Part shown: one piece after another, positions 35,378 through 43,340 of the stretch
How positions within the stretch are numbered: position 1 is the first letter of the stretch
Layout: each line of letters starts with the position of its first letter
NCBI GenBank assembly: GCA_910574345.1
Contig: CAJSZV010000005.1
Span: 62,001-126,000 of the forward strand
Length of the DNA stretch: 64,000 nucleotides
From: Clostridiaceae bacterium
GTDB lineage: Bacteria > Bacillota > Clostridia > Lachnospirales > Lachnospiraceae
Reading direction: 5' to 3'
Translations under genes and position numbers: made by a program
Notes under the pieces: generated by a model
Told to the model about the DNA's origin: nothing
Database searches by the model: none
Seen by the model: the letters and a program-made list of their open reading frames with translations, nothing else

Positions 35378-35405
35378 TTGCAAAAATACCCGGATGTGAT
35401 AAACT
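35378..35405 (+). promoter_or_regulatory. promoter of MATE gene 3
   Basis: TTGCAA (35378-35383), a 16-bp spacer and TAAACT (35400-35405). Confidence 0.55.
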
Positions 35406-35454
35406 AAGAAACTTGAAACAGTTACATATATCTGCACTTGAGGGAGGAATATTT

Positions 35455-36891
35455 ATGGCAGACAAGGCAATGAGAGACATGACAAAAGGGTCGCCTATGA
35501 AACTGATCCTGGGATTTTTGATTCCCATGCTGTTCGGACTGCTTTTTCAGCAGTTTTACAGCATGATGGATACCATCATCGTGGGGAAATATCTTGGGGT
35601 TCAGGCTCTGGCGTCTGTAGGTGCGACAGGTTCTGTCAATTTTATGATTATCGGTTTCTGCATGGGTATCTGCAGCGGTTTTGCCATTCCCGTGGCCCAG
35701 AAGTTCGGGGAGAAGAACGAAGTGATGCTGCGCAGATATGTGGCCAACGGAGCATGGCTGGCAGCAGGCTTTGCGGCTGCCATGACCATTGTCGTGTGTA
35801 TTCTGTGCCGTCAGATTCTGGTGTGGATGAGAACGCCGGGTGATATCATTGACGGGGCTTATGCCTATATTTTTGTAATTTTCCTGGGAATACCGGCCAC
35901 ATTTTTGTACAATATGCTGTCAGGCATTATCCGCTCACTGGGAGACAGCACGACCCCTCTTTATTTTCTTCTGATCTCATCTGTGATGAACATTATTTTG
36001 GATTTGTTTACCATTATTGTGCTTCATATGGGTGTGGCGGGAGCTGCATGGGCGACGGTGATTTCTCAGGCAGTGTCAGGAGCGCTGTGTTTTCTGTATA
36101 TGAGAAGGAAATTTACCATTCTAAGGATGCACAAAGGGGAGTGGAAGCCTGACGGGGCATCTATGAGGACCCTCTGTTCCATGGGAATTCCCATGGGGCT
36201 TCAGTATTCCATTACGGCCATCGGAAGCGTGGTGCTTCAGACGGCGGTCAATACTCTGGGGTCAGTGGCAGTGGCTTCCGTCACTGCGGGAAGCAAGGTC
36301 AGCATGCTGTTCTGCTGTCCCTTTGAGGCTATGGGTTCCACTATGGCTACTTACGGCGGACAGAATGTGGGAGCCAGAAGGCTTGACAGGATTGGGGAAG
36401 GCATGAAAGCCTGTGTGACCCTGGGAGCCATATATGCGGCTATGGCATTCGTTGCCCTGTACTTTTTCAGTGATACCATTGCCCTCCTTTTCGTGGATGC
36501 ATCGGAGACGGAGATTCTTACCAATGCAAGAAGGTTTCTGTTGGTGAACTCAGCCATGTATTTTCCTCTGGCTCTGGTGAATATCGTGAGATTCATGATT
36601 CAGGGGCTGGGATTTTCCAGGCTGGCTATTCTGGCCGGTGTCTGCGAGATGGCGGCCAGGTCATTGGTGGGATTCTGCTTAGTGCCAATATTTGGATATG
36701 CAGGAGCATGTCTGTCGAACCCGTCGGCCTGGATTGCGGCGGATCTGTTCCTGATTCCGGCTTATATCCATGTGATGAAGCATCTGAGGAGGACGGTTCC
36801 CCAGGCGGATGTGCAGGGTACGGAGGAAGAGACTGCAGGGAAGAAGGCGGAAGGTTACAGAAAGAAGAGGCTTCTTCGTGCTCTGGGGTGA
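35455..36891 (+). CDS. MATE-family efflux transporter (3)
   Basis: A 478-residue, 12-helix exporter. KGSPMKLILGFLIPMLFGLLFQQFYSMMDTIIVG, SGIIRSLGDSTTPLYF and IQGLGFSRLAILAG are the expected MATE segments. A hydrophilic tail rich in Glu/Lys/Arg follows the last helix. GAGGGAGG (35440-35447) precedes the ATG. The next gene starts inside its 3' end (14 bp overlap), indicating co-transcription. It is closer in pattern to the exporter at 26228 than to that at 23187. Confidence 0.92.
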   Translation: MADKAMRDMTKGSPMKLILGFLIPMLFGLLFQQFYSMMDTIIVGKYLGVQALASVGATGSVNFMIIGFCMGICSGFAIPVAQKFGEKNEVMLRRYVANGAWLAAGFAAAMTIVVCILCRQILVWMRTPGDIIDGAYAYIFVIFLGIPATFLYNMLSGIIRSLGDSTTPLYFLLISSVMNIILDLFTIIVLHMGVAGAAWATVISQAVSGALCFLYMRRKFTILRMHKGEWKPDGASMRTLCSMGIPMGLQYSITAIGSVVLQTAVNTLGSVAVASVTAGSKVSMLFCCPFEAMGSTMATYGGQNVGARRLDRIGEGMKACVTLGAIYAAMAFVALYFFSDTIALLFVDASETEILTNARRFLLVNSAMYFPLALVNIVRFMIQGLGFSRLAILAGVCEMAARSLVGFCLVPIFGYAGACLSNPSAWIAADLFLIPAYIHVMKHLRRTVPQADVQGTEEETAGKKAEGYRKKRLLRALG

Positions 36892-37846
36892 TAAGCCTTA
36901 CCACAGTCTTGACTATGAACTGAAAAAACAGTTCGGAAGAAAGGTCTACAAGCTGGCATTGGACGGCGGCATGACCTGCCCTAACCGGGACGGAAAGCTG
37001 GGAAGGGGCGGATGCATCTTCTGCAGCAGCGGAGGCTCAGGAGATTTTGCCGTTCCCATAGGGTCGCACTATGAAGACGTATGGAAGCAGATTGAATCGG
37101 CCAGGGAAACGGTATCCCGCAAGATTTCCAAAGAGGGGCCGTTTATTGCATATTTTCAGTCCTATACGAATACATATGGACCTGTAAGCTATCTAGAGCC
37201 TTTGTTTTCCAGGACCATAGATCATCCGCTGGTGGCCGGGCTCTCCATAGGCACCAGACCGGACTGCCTGGGTGAAGATGTGGTGGAGCTTTTGAGAAAT
37301 TTAAACAAGAGAAAGCCGGTGTGGGTGGAATTGGGCCTTCAGACCATTCATGAGAGTACAGCCCGTCTGATCCGGCGGGGGTATGAGCTGCCAGTGTTCG
37401 AAGATGCTTTTAGACGGCTGAAAGAGGCGGGGCTCACAGTTGTGGTTCATGTGATTTTAGGGCTTCCGGGAGAGACCAGGGAGATGATGCTCGATACGGT
37501 GAAATATCTTGGGCAGATGCAGACAGATGGAATAAAACTGCAGCTGCTTCATATATTAAAAGGAACTGTACTGGCTGATATATATGAAAAAGAACCCTTT
37601 CCCTGTCTTTCTCTGGACGAATATGCGGATCTGATCGTAGAGAGCATCGGCGGTCTTCCGCAGTCGGTGGTGATTCACAGGATCAGCGGAGACGGTCCTA
37701 AGAAGCTGCTGATTGAGCCTAAGTGGAGCGGCAACAAGCGTATGGTACTGAATGAAATCGCCAAAAGGTTTCGTGAAAATAGTGTATATCAAGGGAAATT
37801 CCAGGAGAAAACCGTGCAAAACGGCGTATTTTACCAGATTAGTTGA
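36878..37846 (+). CDS. TIGR01212-type radical SAM protein (YhcC-like)
   Basis: A 322-residue radical SAM protein. It begins VLWGDKPYHSLDYELKKQFGRKVYKLALDGGMTCPNRDG, the standard YhcC start, with the cluster cysteines in CPNRDGKLGRGGCIFCSS. YTNTYGP, GTRPDCL and ELGLQTIHESTARLIRRGY follow as in the family. The GTG at 36878 is chosen because family members start two residues before WGDK; it overlaps the MATE gene by 14 bp. YhcC relatives are thought to modify tRNA or cofactors, but the reaction here is not inferred. The -35 of the next promoter overlaps its stop codon. Confidence 0.9.
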   Translation: MLWGDKPYHSLDYELKKQFGRKVYKLALDGGMTCPNRDGKLGRGGCIFCSSGGSGDFAVPIGSHYEDVWKQIESARETVSRKISKEGPFIAYFQSYTNTYGPVSYLEPLFSRTIDHPLVAGLSIGTRPDCLGEDVVELLRNLNKRKPVWVELGLQTIHESTARLIRRGYELPVFEDAFRRLKEAGLTVVVHVILGLPGETREMMLDTVKYLGQMQTDGIKLQLLHILKGTVLADIYEKEPFPCLSLDEYADLIVESIGGLPQSVVIHRISGDGPKKLLIEPKWSGNKRMVLNEIAKRFRENSVYQGKFQEKTVQNGVFYQIS

Positions 37847-37871
37847 CAAAATGGAAAAAATGATATATACT
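37843..37871 (+). promoter_or_regulatory. strong promoter of the DUF6465 gene
   Basis: Consensus TTGACA (37843-37848), a 17-bp spacer and TATACT (37866-37871). The leader of about 85 nt ends in AAGGAGG at 37947-37953. Confidence 0.85.
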
Positions 37872-37961
37872 TCAAGCCGTTACAAAGATTGACTACTACT
37901 AATGGTTGAAGGCTAAAAATATATTGAAAGTCAAAGCAGTGATTTTAAGGAGGATTAAGGA

Positions 37962-38363
37962 ATGGCAGCAAAGAATGAAGCGGTTAAGACAGAGGCAGTT
38001 GTCGATACACCGGCAGCAGAGGAGAAGACAGCCCCTAAGAAAGATGCTGGAAAGAAAGCTCCTGCAAAGAAGCCTGCAGCAAAGAAGACAGAAATCGTAA
38101 CTGAGAAGGAGGAAGCTCCCAAGAAGGCGCCGGCAAAGAAGACAGTGAAAAATGATGTTCAGCCGGACACAACGGTTACCGTTCAGTTCCAGGGAAAAGA
38201 CATTGTCACAGCACAGGTAGTGGAAGCAGCCAAGAAGGCATTTGCCGAGGCGAATCCTGATGTTGAGATCAAGACCATTGATGTCTATGTAAAGCCTGAT
38301 GAGAATGTGGCTTACTATGCGGTGAATGGCGAAGGATCCGGTGATTATAAGGTTGAGTTATAA
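37962..38363 (+). CDS. Lys/Ala-rich nucleoid-like protein, DUF6465 type
   Basis: A 133-residue protein. The first 65 residues consist of Ala, Lys, Pro and Glu with repeated KKAPAKK-type units, like histone H1 tails. The last 70 form a small domain (TVTVQFQGKDIVTAQVVEAAKKAFAEANP ... IDVYVKPDENVAYYAVNG) found in Clostridia as DUF6465. A consensus promoter, a good ribosome site and a strong terminator suggest high expression of a single gene. DNA or RNA binding through the basic tail is plausible but not shown. Confidence 0.85.
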   Translation: MAAKNEAVKTEAVVDTPAAEEKTAPKKDAGKKAPAKKPAAKKTEIVTEKEEAPKKAPAKKTVKNDVQPDTTVTVQFQGKDIVTAQVVEAAKKAFAEANPDVEIKTIDVYVKPDENVAYYAVNGEGSGDYKVEL

Positions 38364-38371
38364 GAATCATA

Positions 38372-38404
38372 TGCCCCGAAAGGTTTTCACAGCCTTTCGG
38401 GGCA
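38372..38404. terminator. terminator between convergent DUF6465 and HerA-like genes
   Basis: 12-bp stem TGCCCCGAAAGG/CCTTTCGGGGCA with a 9-nt loop, followed by TTCTTG on the plus side. It is probably bidirectional. Confidence 0.75.
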
Positions 38405-38430
38405 TTCTTGCGTATTTTCTGTGTATCGGC

Positions 38431-40095
38431 TTACTTTCCAAAGAACGTTCCAAGAAGCCCTCTTCCTAAGCTGGCTCCGATGTTGCCGCCTAAGCGTTTG
38501 CCGAAGCTTCCGCCTACATTTTTGCCGATCTCATTGCCGACTTCCCGCCCGATGGTTCCGGCGGCGGTTTTGGCTACATTGGTCACAGCTCGTTTTTTGG
38601 CCCGCTTGGCTGCCTCTTTTTCCCTGGCCTTTGCTTTCTCCTGCTGTTCGAGAGCCTTTGCTTCTTCCCTGGCTTTCCGCTGGGCTTCTTTAGCGGCAGC
38701 CTTCTCCTGGCGCTGGGCTTCCCTGGCGGCCTCTTTGGCAGCCTGTTCCTCCTCTTTCTGTCTGGCTTCTGATTCCTGCCTCTGTCTGATTTCCAACTCG
38801 TCTTGTTTTAGTTTTCTCTGGAAGAACTCATAAGCGGAATCCCGGTCAATCATGGTTCCGTATTTGGAATAGAGAACCTGGTTCTGGATCTCTGACCTGC
38901 GGTCAGAATCAGGAATGGGCCCCATAAGACTTTGGGGAGGAAGGATTCTGGCCCGTCTTACCATGTCGGGAATCCCGTTGTCATCAAGGAAAGATATCAG
39001 GGCTTCTCCGATTCCCAGCTGTCCCAAAGCCTCCCTGGTGTCAAAGGCAGGATTGACGCGGAAGGAGTCAGCCGCTGCTTTGACTGCCTTCTGTTCGGAA
39101 GGAGTATATGCATGAAGTGCATGCTGAATCTTGTTGCCCAGCTGTGCCAGAACCCCGTCGGGAATGTCTCTTGGACTCTGGGTGACAAAATAGATTCCCA
39201 CTCCCTTGGAGCGCACCAGTTTAATCACCTGTTCCAGCTTCTGCATCAGAGCCTTAGGTGCATCGTCAAACAAAAGGTGGGCTTCATCGAAGAAGAATAC
39301 CATCTTAGGCCTGTCACAGTCCCCGGCTTCCGGCATGATCTCAAATAGTTCGGACAGCATCCACAGCATAAAGGTTGAATACATCATAGGATTGTTGATT
39401 AAGCTTTCGCTGTGAAGAATATTGATCATGCCTTTTCCCTGGTAATCCGTACGGAACCAGTCATGGATATCCAAAGCCGGTTCTCCGAAAAACCGGTCCG
39501 CGCCCTGTTCTTCCAAAGCCGACAGATTTCTCAGGATACTGTTGATGCTCTGTTTGGGAAGATTGCCGTACATGGCAGCATATTCCTTGTTGTTGTCAGA
39601 CACATAATTCAGCATGGACCGCAGATCCTTGGTGTCCAGAACAAGGAGGCCTTCTTCATCGGCGATGCGGAATACGATGGAGAGCACATCCGTCTGGGTC
39701 TCGGTCAAACCCATGAGACGGGCCAGAAGGGTAGGCCCCATCTCGGAAATGGTGGTTCTTAAGGGCAGGCCTTTCTCTGCAAAGATATCCCAGAAACATA
39801 CGGGATAAGCCTGATAGGAAAAAACGGCCTCGGAAAGCCCGAAATCATGCAGGCGTCTCTCTAAGCCATCCGTACTTTGCCCTGGGCGGCACATTCCTGC
39901 CAAGTCTCCCTTTACATCTGCAAGAAAGACAGGCACCCCGGCAGCGCTGAAAGATTCAGCCATTACTTTTAAGGTGACAGTCTTACCGGTTCCTGTAGCT
40001 CCTGCAATCAAACCATGGCGGTTAGCCATCCTGAGGCGGATGGAGAGTTTTTCTCCATGGTCGTCCGCCATCCATATTGTACCATTGTAAAACAT
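38431..40095 (-). CDS. HerA-like/DUF853 P-loop ATPase
   Basis: A 554-residue protein with the YjgR/DUF853 layout: MANRHGLIAGATGTGKTVTLK is the Walker A region, MVFFFDEAHLLFDDAP the Walker B, and IYFVTQSPRDIP the sensor-like motif. A charged Glu/Arg/Ala-rich coiled coil (about 435-515) precedes a Gly-rich tail (GGSFGKRLGGNIGASLG), which resembles a membrane-associating glycine zipper. It is related to HerA DNA translocases, but YjgR-type proteins have no settled function. CAGGAGG before the ATG at 40095 fixes the start; the frame upstream to 40122 has none. Confidence 0.9.
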   Translation of the reverse strand: MFYNGTIWMADDHGEKLSIRLRMANRHGLIAGATGTGKTVTLKVMAESFSAAGVPVFLADVKGDLAGMCRPGQSTDGLERRLHDFGLSEAVFSYQAYPVCFWDIFAEKGLPLRTTISEMGPTLLARLMGLTETQTDVLSIVFRIADEEGLLVLDTKDLRSMLNYVSDNNKEYAAMYGNLPKQSINSILRNLSALEEQGADRFFGEPALDIHDWFRTDYQGKGMINILHSESLINNPMMYSTFMLWMLSELFEIMPEAGDCDRPKMVFFFDEAHLLFDDAPKALMQKLEQVIKLVRSKGVGIYFVTQSPRDIPDGVLAQLGNKIQHALHAYTPSEQKAVKAAADSFRVNPAFDTREALGQLGIGEALISFLDDNGIPDMVRRARILPPQSLMGPIPDSDRRSEIQNQVLYSKYGTMIDRDSAYEFFQRKLKQDELEIRQRQESEARQKEEEQAAKEAAREAQRQEKAAAKEAQRKAREEAKALEQQEKAKAREKEAAKRAKKRAVTNVAKTAAGTIGREVGNEIGKNVGGSFGKRLGGNIGASLGRGLLGTFFGK

Positions 40096-40170
40096 AGGTT
40101 GTCCTCCTGTGTAATAAGGCAATATTTTTTTCTATTGTATCAAATTCTCAGATTCATAGCCAGAGAAAGA

Positions 40171-41610
40171 TTATTTTTGTCCGGAAGAGATATTGCCGAT
40201 TAAGGTGATCATATCCTGCATATTCATTGTCAGGTCTTTGATCTCATCTCTGGCATGAGGAATATAATGTTCCAGTATAGGAAGAAGAATCAGGGCAGTG
40301 ATGCCAGTGGTAAATCCGCCGTTGTACAGCATGAGACCTCCATGGAGGGCGCTTGTGGAGGTGCACATGGAAGCGCACATAAAGCCTGCCATAACTCCGG
40401 CCCGGACACCGTAGCGCCCTACGATGGGGCAGAGACCGGTTGCAAAAGCCACTCCGTTAATGTATCCCTGGGTGGAAAGGGACCAGGGAAGATCAAAGTT
40501 TCCCGCAGTACAGACCGTATATACCAAAACATAGAGAAGCTGATAACCCAGAATAATAGGCCATACATTCCGCGGATGCTGTCCCATGGCAGAAAAGGTC
40601 AGGGAGGCCAGGATGACGCCTACTGTAGGGCCTGTAAACCCTGCCCCCTCCGTAAAGTGGATGGACAGATTCAGATACAGAAGAAACAGACTTCCGTGAC
40701 AGGCGATATTGATGAGACAGAGAGGCATGCCGTACTTGTCCGCGAAATCGCTGGAGTACCCGGTGTCCTTCACCAGATGGCGGAATCCCCTAAAGCTTCG
40801 GTCATTTAAGAACCATCCGGTAATCAGGCAGGTCAGAAAGACTGCCAGAAAGAACAGATTGGCATAGACGCCGTAGGAGTGGCGGAAACCGGCATAGATG
40901 GCATTTTCTCTGGTCACACTGCCATGGCTGTGAAATCCCATGGTGCGGTACAGAAAATTAAAAAGAAAGAAGGAGAGAAGTCCGAAGGCCAAACCGCCGT
41001 TATAAAGGTTATATCCTCTGTGCCAGGCCTGAGCGCCGGGCAAAACAGCAGGAATCATGAATCCCAGCATCAGACTGAAAGCTACGGTCAGAAGCAGGCT
41101 CTCCGGCGTCAGCTGAAACTGTCCGAGAACATAGTCCCCTTGCGTGTACCGGAAAAGGAGTTCGCTGACAAAAGGCCCGAAACTGGTGGCAAACATACAG
41201 ACATGGAGATTCCTTTTAAAATTCAGCTTTTTTAACCGCAGATACAGCATGGTGGAGAAAAAACAGGGCCACATATTGAGAAAATTCAGGCCGTAAAAAC
41301 AGTGGGCCACCACCAGAAAATAACCGGCCAGAGTGTTGGCTCTGGACTGGCCTTTTAAACATACCATAAACAAAAAGCAGGCCATGCCGCACACACCGGC
41401 GTTGAGCATGGCGGAGGACAGCCCTCCCAGGGCAAAATAATCCGTTACCAGAGGACAGGGGGAAATGAGTATCAGATACCAGTCATAAAAGACTTCTCCC
41501 CATTCTCCCGTATAAACCGCCGCAGCCAGGGCGGATATCAAAAAGGCCAAAGAAAACCCAAATGCAATTCCATTAATAATCTGACTGTTGCTTGCCGTAT
41601 ATTTTTTCAT
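40171..41610 (-). CDS. DUF1576 polytopic membrane protein
   Basis: A 479-residue protein with about 12 helices. The sequence DYFALGGLSSAMLNAG, later FVSELLFRYTQGDY, and CTSTSALHGGLMLYNGGFTTGITALILLPILE at the end are typical of DUF1576, a clostridial membrane family of unknown role with an internal duplication. The ATG at 41610 is preceded by AAAGGGAG. It is transcribed from a clear promoter (41663-41691), which also sits back to back with that of the RNA methyltransferase. Confidence 0.82.
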   Translation of the reverse strand: MKKYTASNSQIINGIAFGFSLAFLISALAAAVYTGEWGEVFYDWYLILISPCPLVTDYFALGGLSSAMLNAGVCGMACFLFMVCLKGQSRANTLAGYFLVVAHCFYGLNFLNMWPCFFSTMLYLRLKKLNFKRNLHVCMFATSFGPFVSELLFRYTQGDYVLGQFQLTPESLLLTVAFSLMLGFMIPAVLPGAQAWHRGYNLYNGGLAFGLLSFFLFNFLYRTMGFHSHGSVTRENAIYAGFRHSYGVYANLFFLAVFLTCLITGWFLNDRSFRGFRHLVKDTGYSSDFADKYGMPLCLINIACHGSLFLLYLNLSIHFTEGAGFTGPTVGVILASLTFSAMGQHPRNVWPIILGYQLLYVLVYTVCTAGNFDLPWSLSTQGYINGVAFATGLCPIVGRYGVRAGVMAGFMCASMCTSTSALHGGLMLYNGGFTTGITALILLPILEHYIPHARDEIKDLTMNMQDMITLIGNISSGQK

Positions 41611-41662
41611 ACTCCCTTTACTCCCTGCCGTATCATATATCTTACTTTTCATCATCTTCCTT

Positions 41663-41691
41663 ATCATAGCATAACCGCTTTTTCGGTTCAA
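41663..41691 (-). promoter_or_regulatory. promoter of the DUF1576 gene
   Basis: Minus strand TTGAAC (41686-41691), a 17-bp spacer and TATGAT (41663-41668). Confidence 0.72.
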
Positions 41692-41722
41692 TAAGTTTAG
41701 GAAGGTCTTTTTGGTCCTGCGG

Positions 41723-41751
41723 TTGACGAACCTTTCGGAATCTGCTACTCT
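41723..41751 (+). promoter_or_regulatory. promoter of the RNA methyltransferase gene
   Basis: TTGACG (41723-41728), a 17-bp spacer and TACTCT (41746-41751), divergent from the DUF1576 promoter. Confidence 0.6.
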
Positions 41752-41782
41752 AACTTAAGAATCAATAAACGAGGTGACCGAT

Positions 41783-43228
41783 ATGCCGCAGCAGTCAGCC
41801 GGACAGAGGCTTCCAAAACAGTTTCTTATTAAAATGAAATCTCTTCTGGGAGAAGAATATGATTCCTTTTTGCAGAGTTACCATGCAGAAAGGGCCAGGG
41901 GGATTCGGCTCAACCCCTTAAAGGTGTTTCATGAGGAAGAGAAAAAAGAATTAACTGCCCGATTCGGCCTGAGAAAGGTGCCGTGGGCAGAAGAAGGATA
42001 TTACTATGACATGGAGACCAGACCGGGAAACCATAGTTTTCACGAGGCCGGCGTGTTTTACATCCAGGAACCCAGCGCCATGGCAGTGGCGGAGCTTTTA
42101 AAGCCTGAGCCGGGGGAGAGAGTTCTTGATCTGTGCGCCGCGCCGGGAGGCAAGACCACACAGATCGGCGGGAAGCTTCTGGGGCAGGGATTTCTCCTGA
42201 GCAATGAGATTCATCCCGCAAGAGCAAAGATTCTCTCTCAGAATGTGGAACGAATGGGAATCGTCAATACTGTGGTGACCAACGAGGATCCGGAAACTCT
42301 GGCTCTGCGTTTCCCCTGTTTTTTCCATAAAATTGTGGTGGATGCCCCGTGTTCGGGGGAGGGAATGTTTCGAAAAGAGGAGGAGGCCTCAAAGCAGTGG
42401 AGTCCAGAGAATGTGGCCATGTGCGCCCGGCGTCAGGCGGAGATTCTTGACCAGGCGGCCATTATGCTGAAACCGGGGGGAAGGATGATATACTCTACCT
42501 GTACCTTTTCGCCGGAGGAGAATGAGAGGAACATAGAGAAATTTCTGGAAAGAAACCGGGATTTTTCCATAGAACACGGAGCGCGTCCAGAAGGACTAAG
42601 CTGTGGGAGGGCGGAATGGTCAGAGACCGGCCTTAAAGCTCTGACAGACACCTTCCGTATCTGGCCCCATGTGGCGGAGGGGGAAGGTCATTATCTGGCA
42701 GTACTGAAAAAGGATGGAGATGCGAAAGACTTCAGCCTGAAAAAGTCTTCCAGGCCGGCTTATGTAAAAGACCGGCAGGTAAAAGAAGCCTGGAGAACAT
42801 TTGCTGAGGAAACATTTACAAGAGAGGGACACAGGGCTTTCGGGGAGGATGCTTTGAACCACATGGTGCTGTTTGGCGATCAGCTGTATCTGATTCCAAA
42901 GGAAATGCCTGATTTAAAAGGCTTAAAAGTCCTTCGGCCGGGACTTCACCTTGGAACCCTGAAAAAGAATCGGTTTGAGCCGTCCCATGCACTGGCGCTC
43001 TGTCTGAACAGGGAGCAGGTAAAGGGTGTAAAGGCCATGGAAGAAGAAGGCCCGGAGATTAAGGCCTATCTCAGAGGCGAGGTACTGAGGTCGGATACAG
43101 GGGAAAAACCATATGGAGACAAAGGCTGGGTACTGATGCTTGCAGGTTCCTATTCCATAGGCTGGTCCAGACAGGTGGGAGATACATTTAAAAATTGTTA
43201 TCCCAAGGGTCTGCGCCGAAGAAGCTGA
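41783..43228 (+). CDS. rRNA/tRNA cytosine-C5 methyltransferase (RsmB/RsmF, NOL1/NOP2/Sun family)
   Basis: A 481-residue enzyme. The SAM-binding motif VLDLCAAPGGKTTQIG, the acidic DAPCSGEGMFRK with one catalytic Cys, and MIYSTCTFSPEENE with the TC catalytic Cys place it in the m5C RNA methyltransferases. The C-terminal third (after about 310) resembles the RsmF extension with a PUA-like end (RGEVLRSDTGEKPYGDKGWVLM). It probably methylates 16S rRNA. GAGGTG just before sets the ATG at 41783. Confidence 0.92.
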   Translation: MPQQSAGQRLPKQFLIKMKSLLGEEYDSFLQSYHAERARGIRLNPLKVFHEEEKKELTARFGLRKVPWAEEGYYYDMETRPGNHSFHEAGVFYIQEPSAMAVAELLKPEPGERVLDLCAAPGGKTTQIGGKLLGQGFLLSNEIHPARAKILSQNVERMGIVNTVVTNEDPETLALRFPCFFHKIVVDAPCSGEGMFRKEEEASKQWSPENVAMCARRQAEILDQAAIMLKPGGRMIYSTCTFSPEENERNIEKFLERNRDFSIEHGARPEGLSCGRAEWSETGLKALTDTFRIWPHVAEGEGHYLAVLKKDGDAKDFSLKKSSRPAYVKDRQVKEAWRTFAEETFTREGHRAFGEDALNHMVLFGDQLYLIPKEMPDLKGLKVLRPGLHLGTLKKNRFEPSHALALCLNREQVKGVKAMEEEGPEIKAYLRGEVLRSDTGEKPYGDKGWVLMLAGSYSIGWSRQVGDTFKNCYPKGLRRRS

Positions 43229-43277
43229 GATGGAACCATATTTTTGTCAGATATAAATGTTAAGACGGGTCAGGACA

Positions 43278-43306
43278 TTGACAAGAGGCAGGGAGTTTTA
43301 TAAAAT
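43278..43306 (+). promoter_or_regulatory. promoter of the J/TPR-Hsp70 operon
   Basis: Consensus TTGACA (43278-43283), a 17-bp spacer and TAAAAT (43301-43306). No CIRCE or other heat-shock operator is visible around it. Confidence 0.82.
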
Positions 43307-43340
43307 GGTATATTAGAGTGTTGTACGCGGAGGAAAAATC

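Noticed and set aside
35334-35528. N-terminal extension of the polysaccharide deacetylase
   Set aside because: It would cross the promoter of the divergent MATE gene and lacks a ribosome site. ATG 35333 directly precedes the signal helix.
38408-41235. Plus-strand ORFs opposite the HerA-like ATPase and the DUF1576 gene
   Set aside because: They are antisense shadows of clear genes, Arg/Ser/Pro- or Gln/His-rich, without ribosome sites or recognisable motifs.
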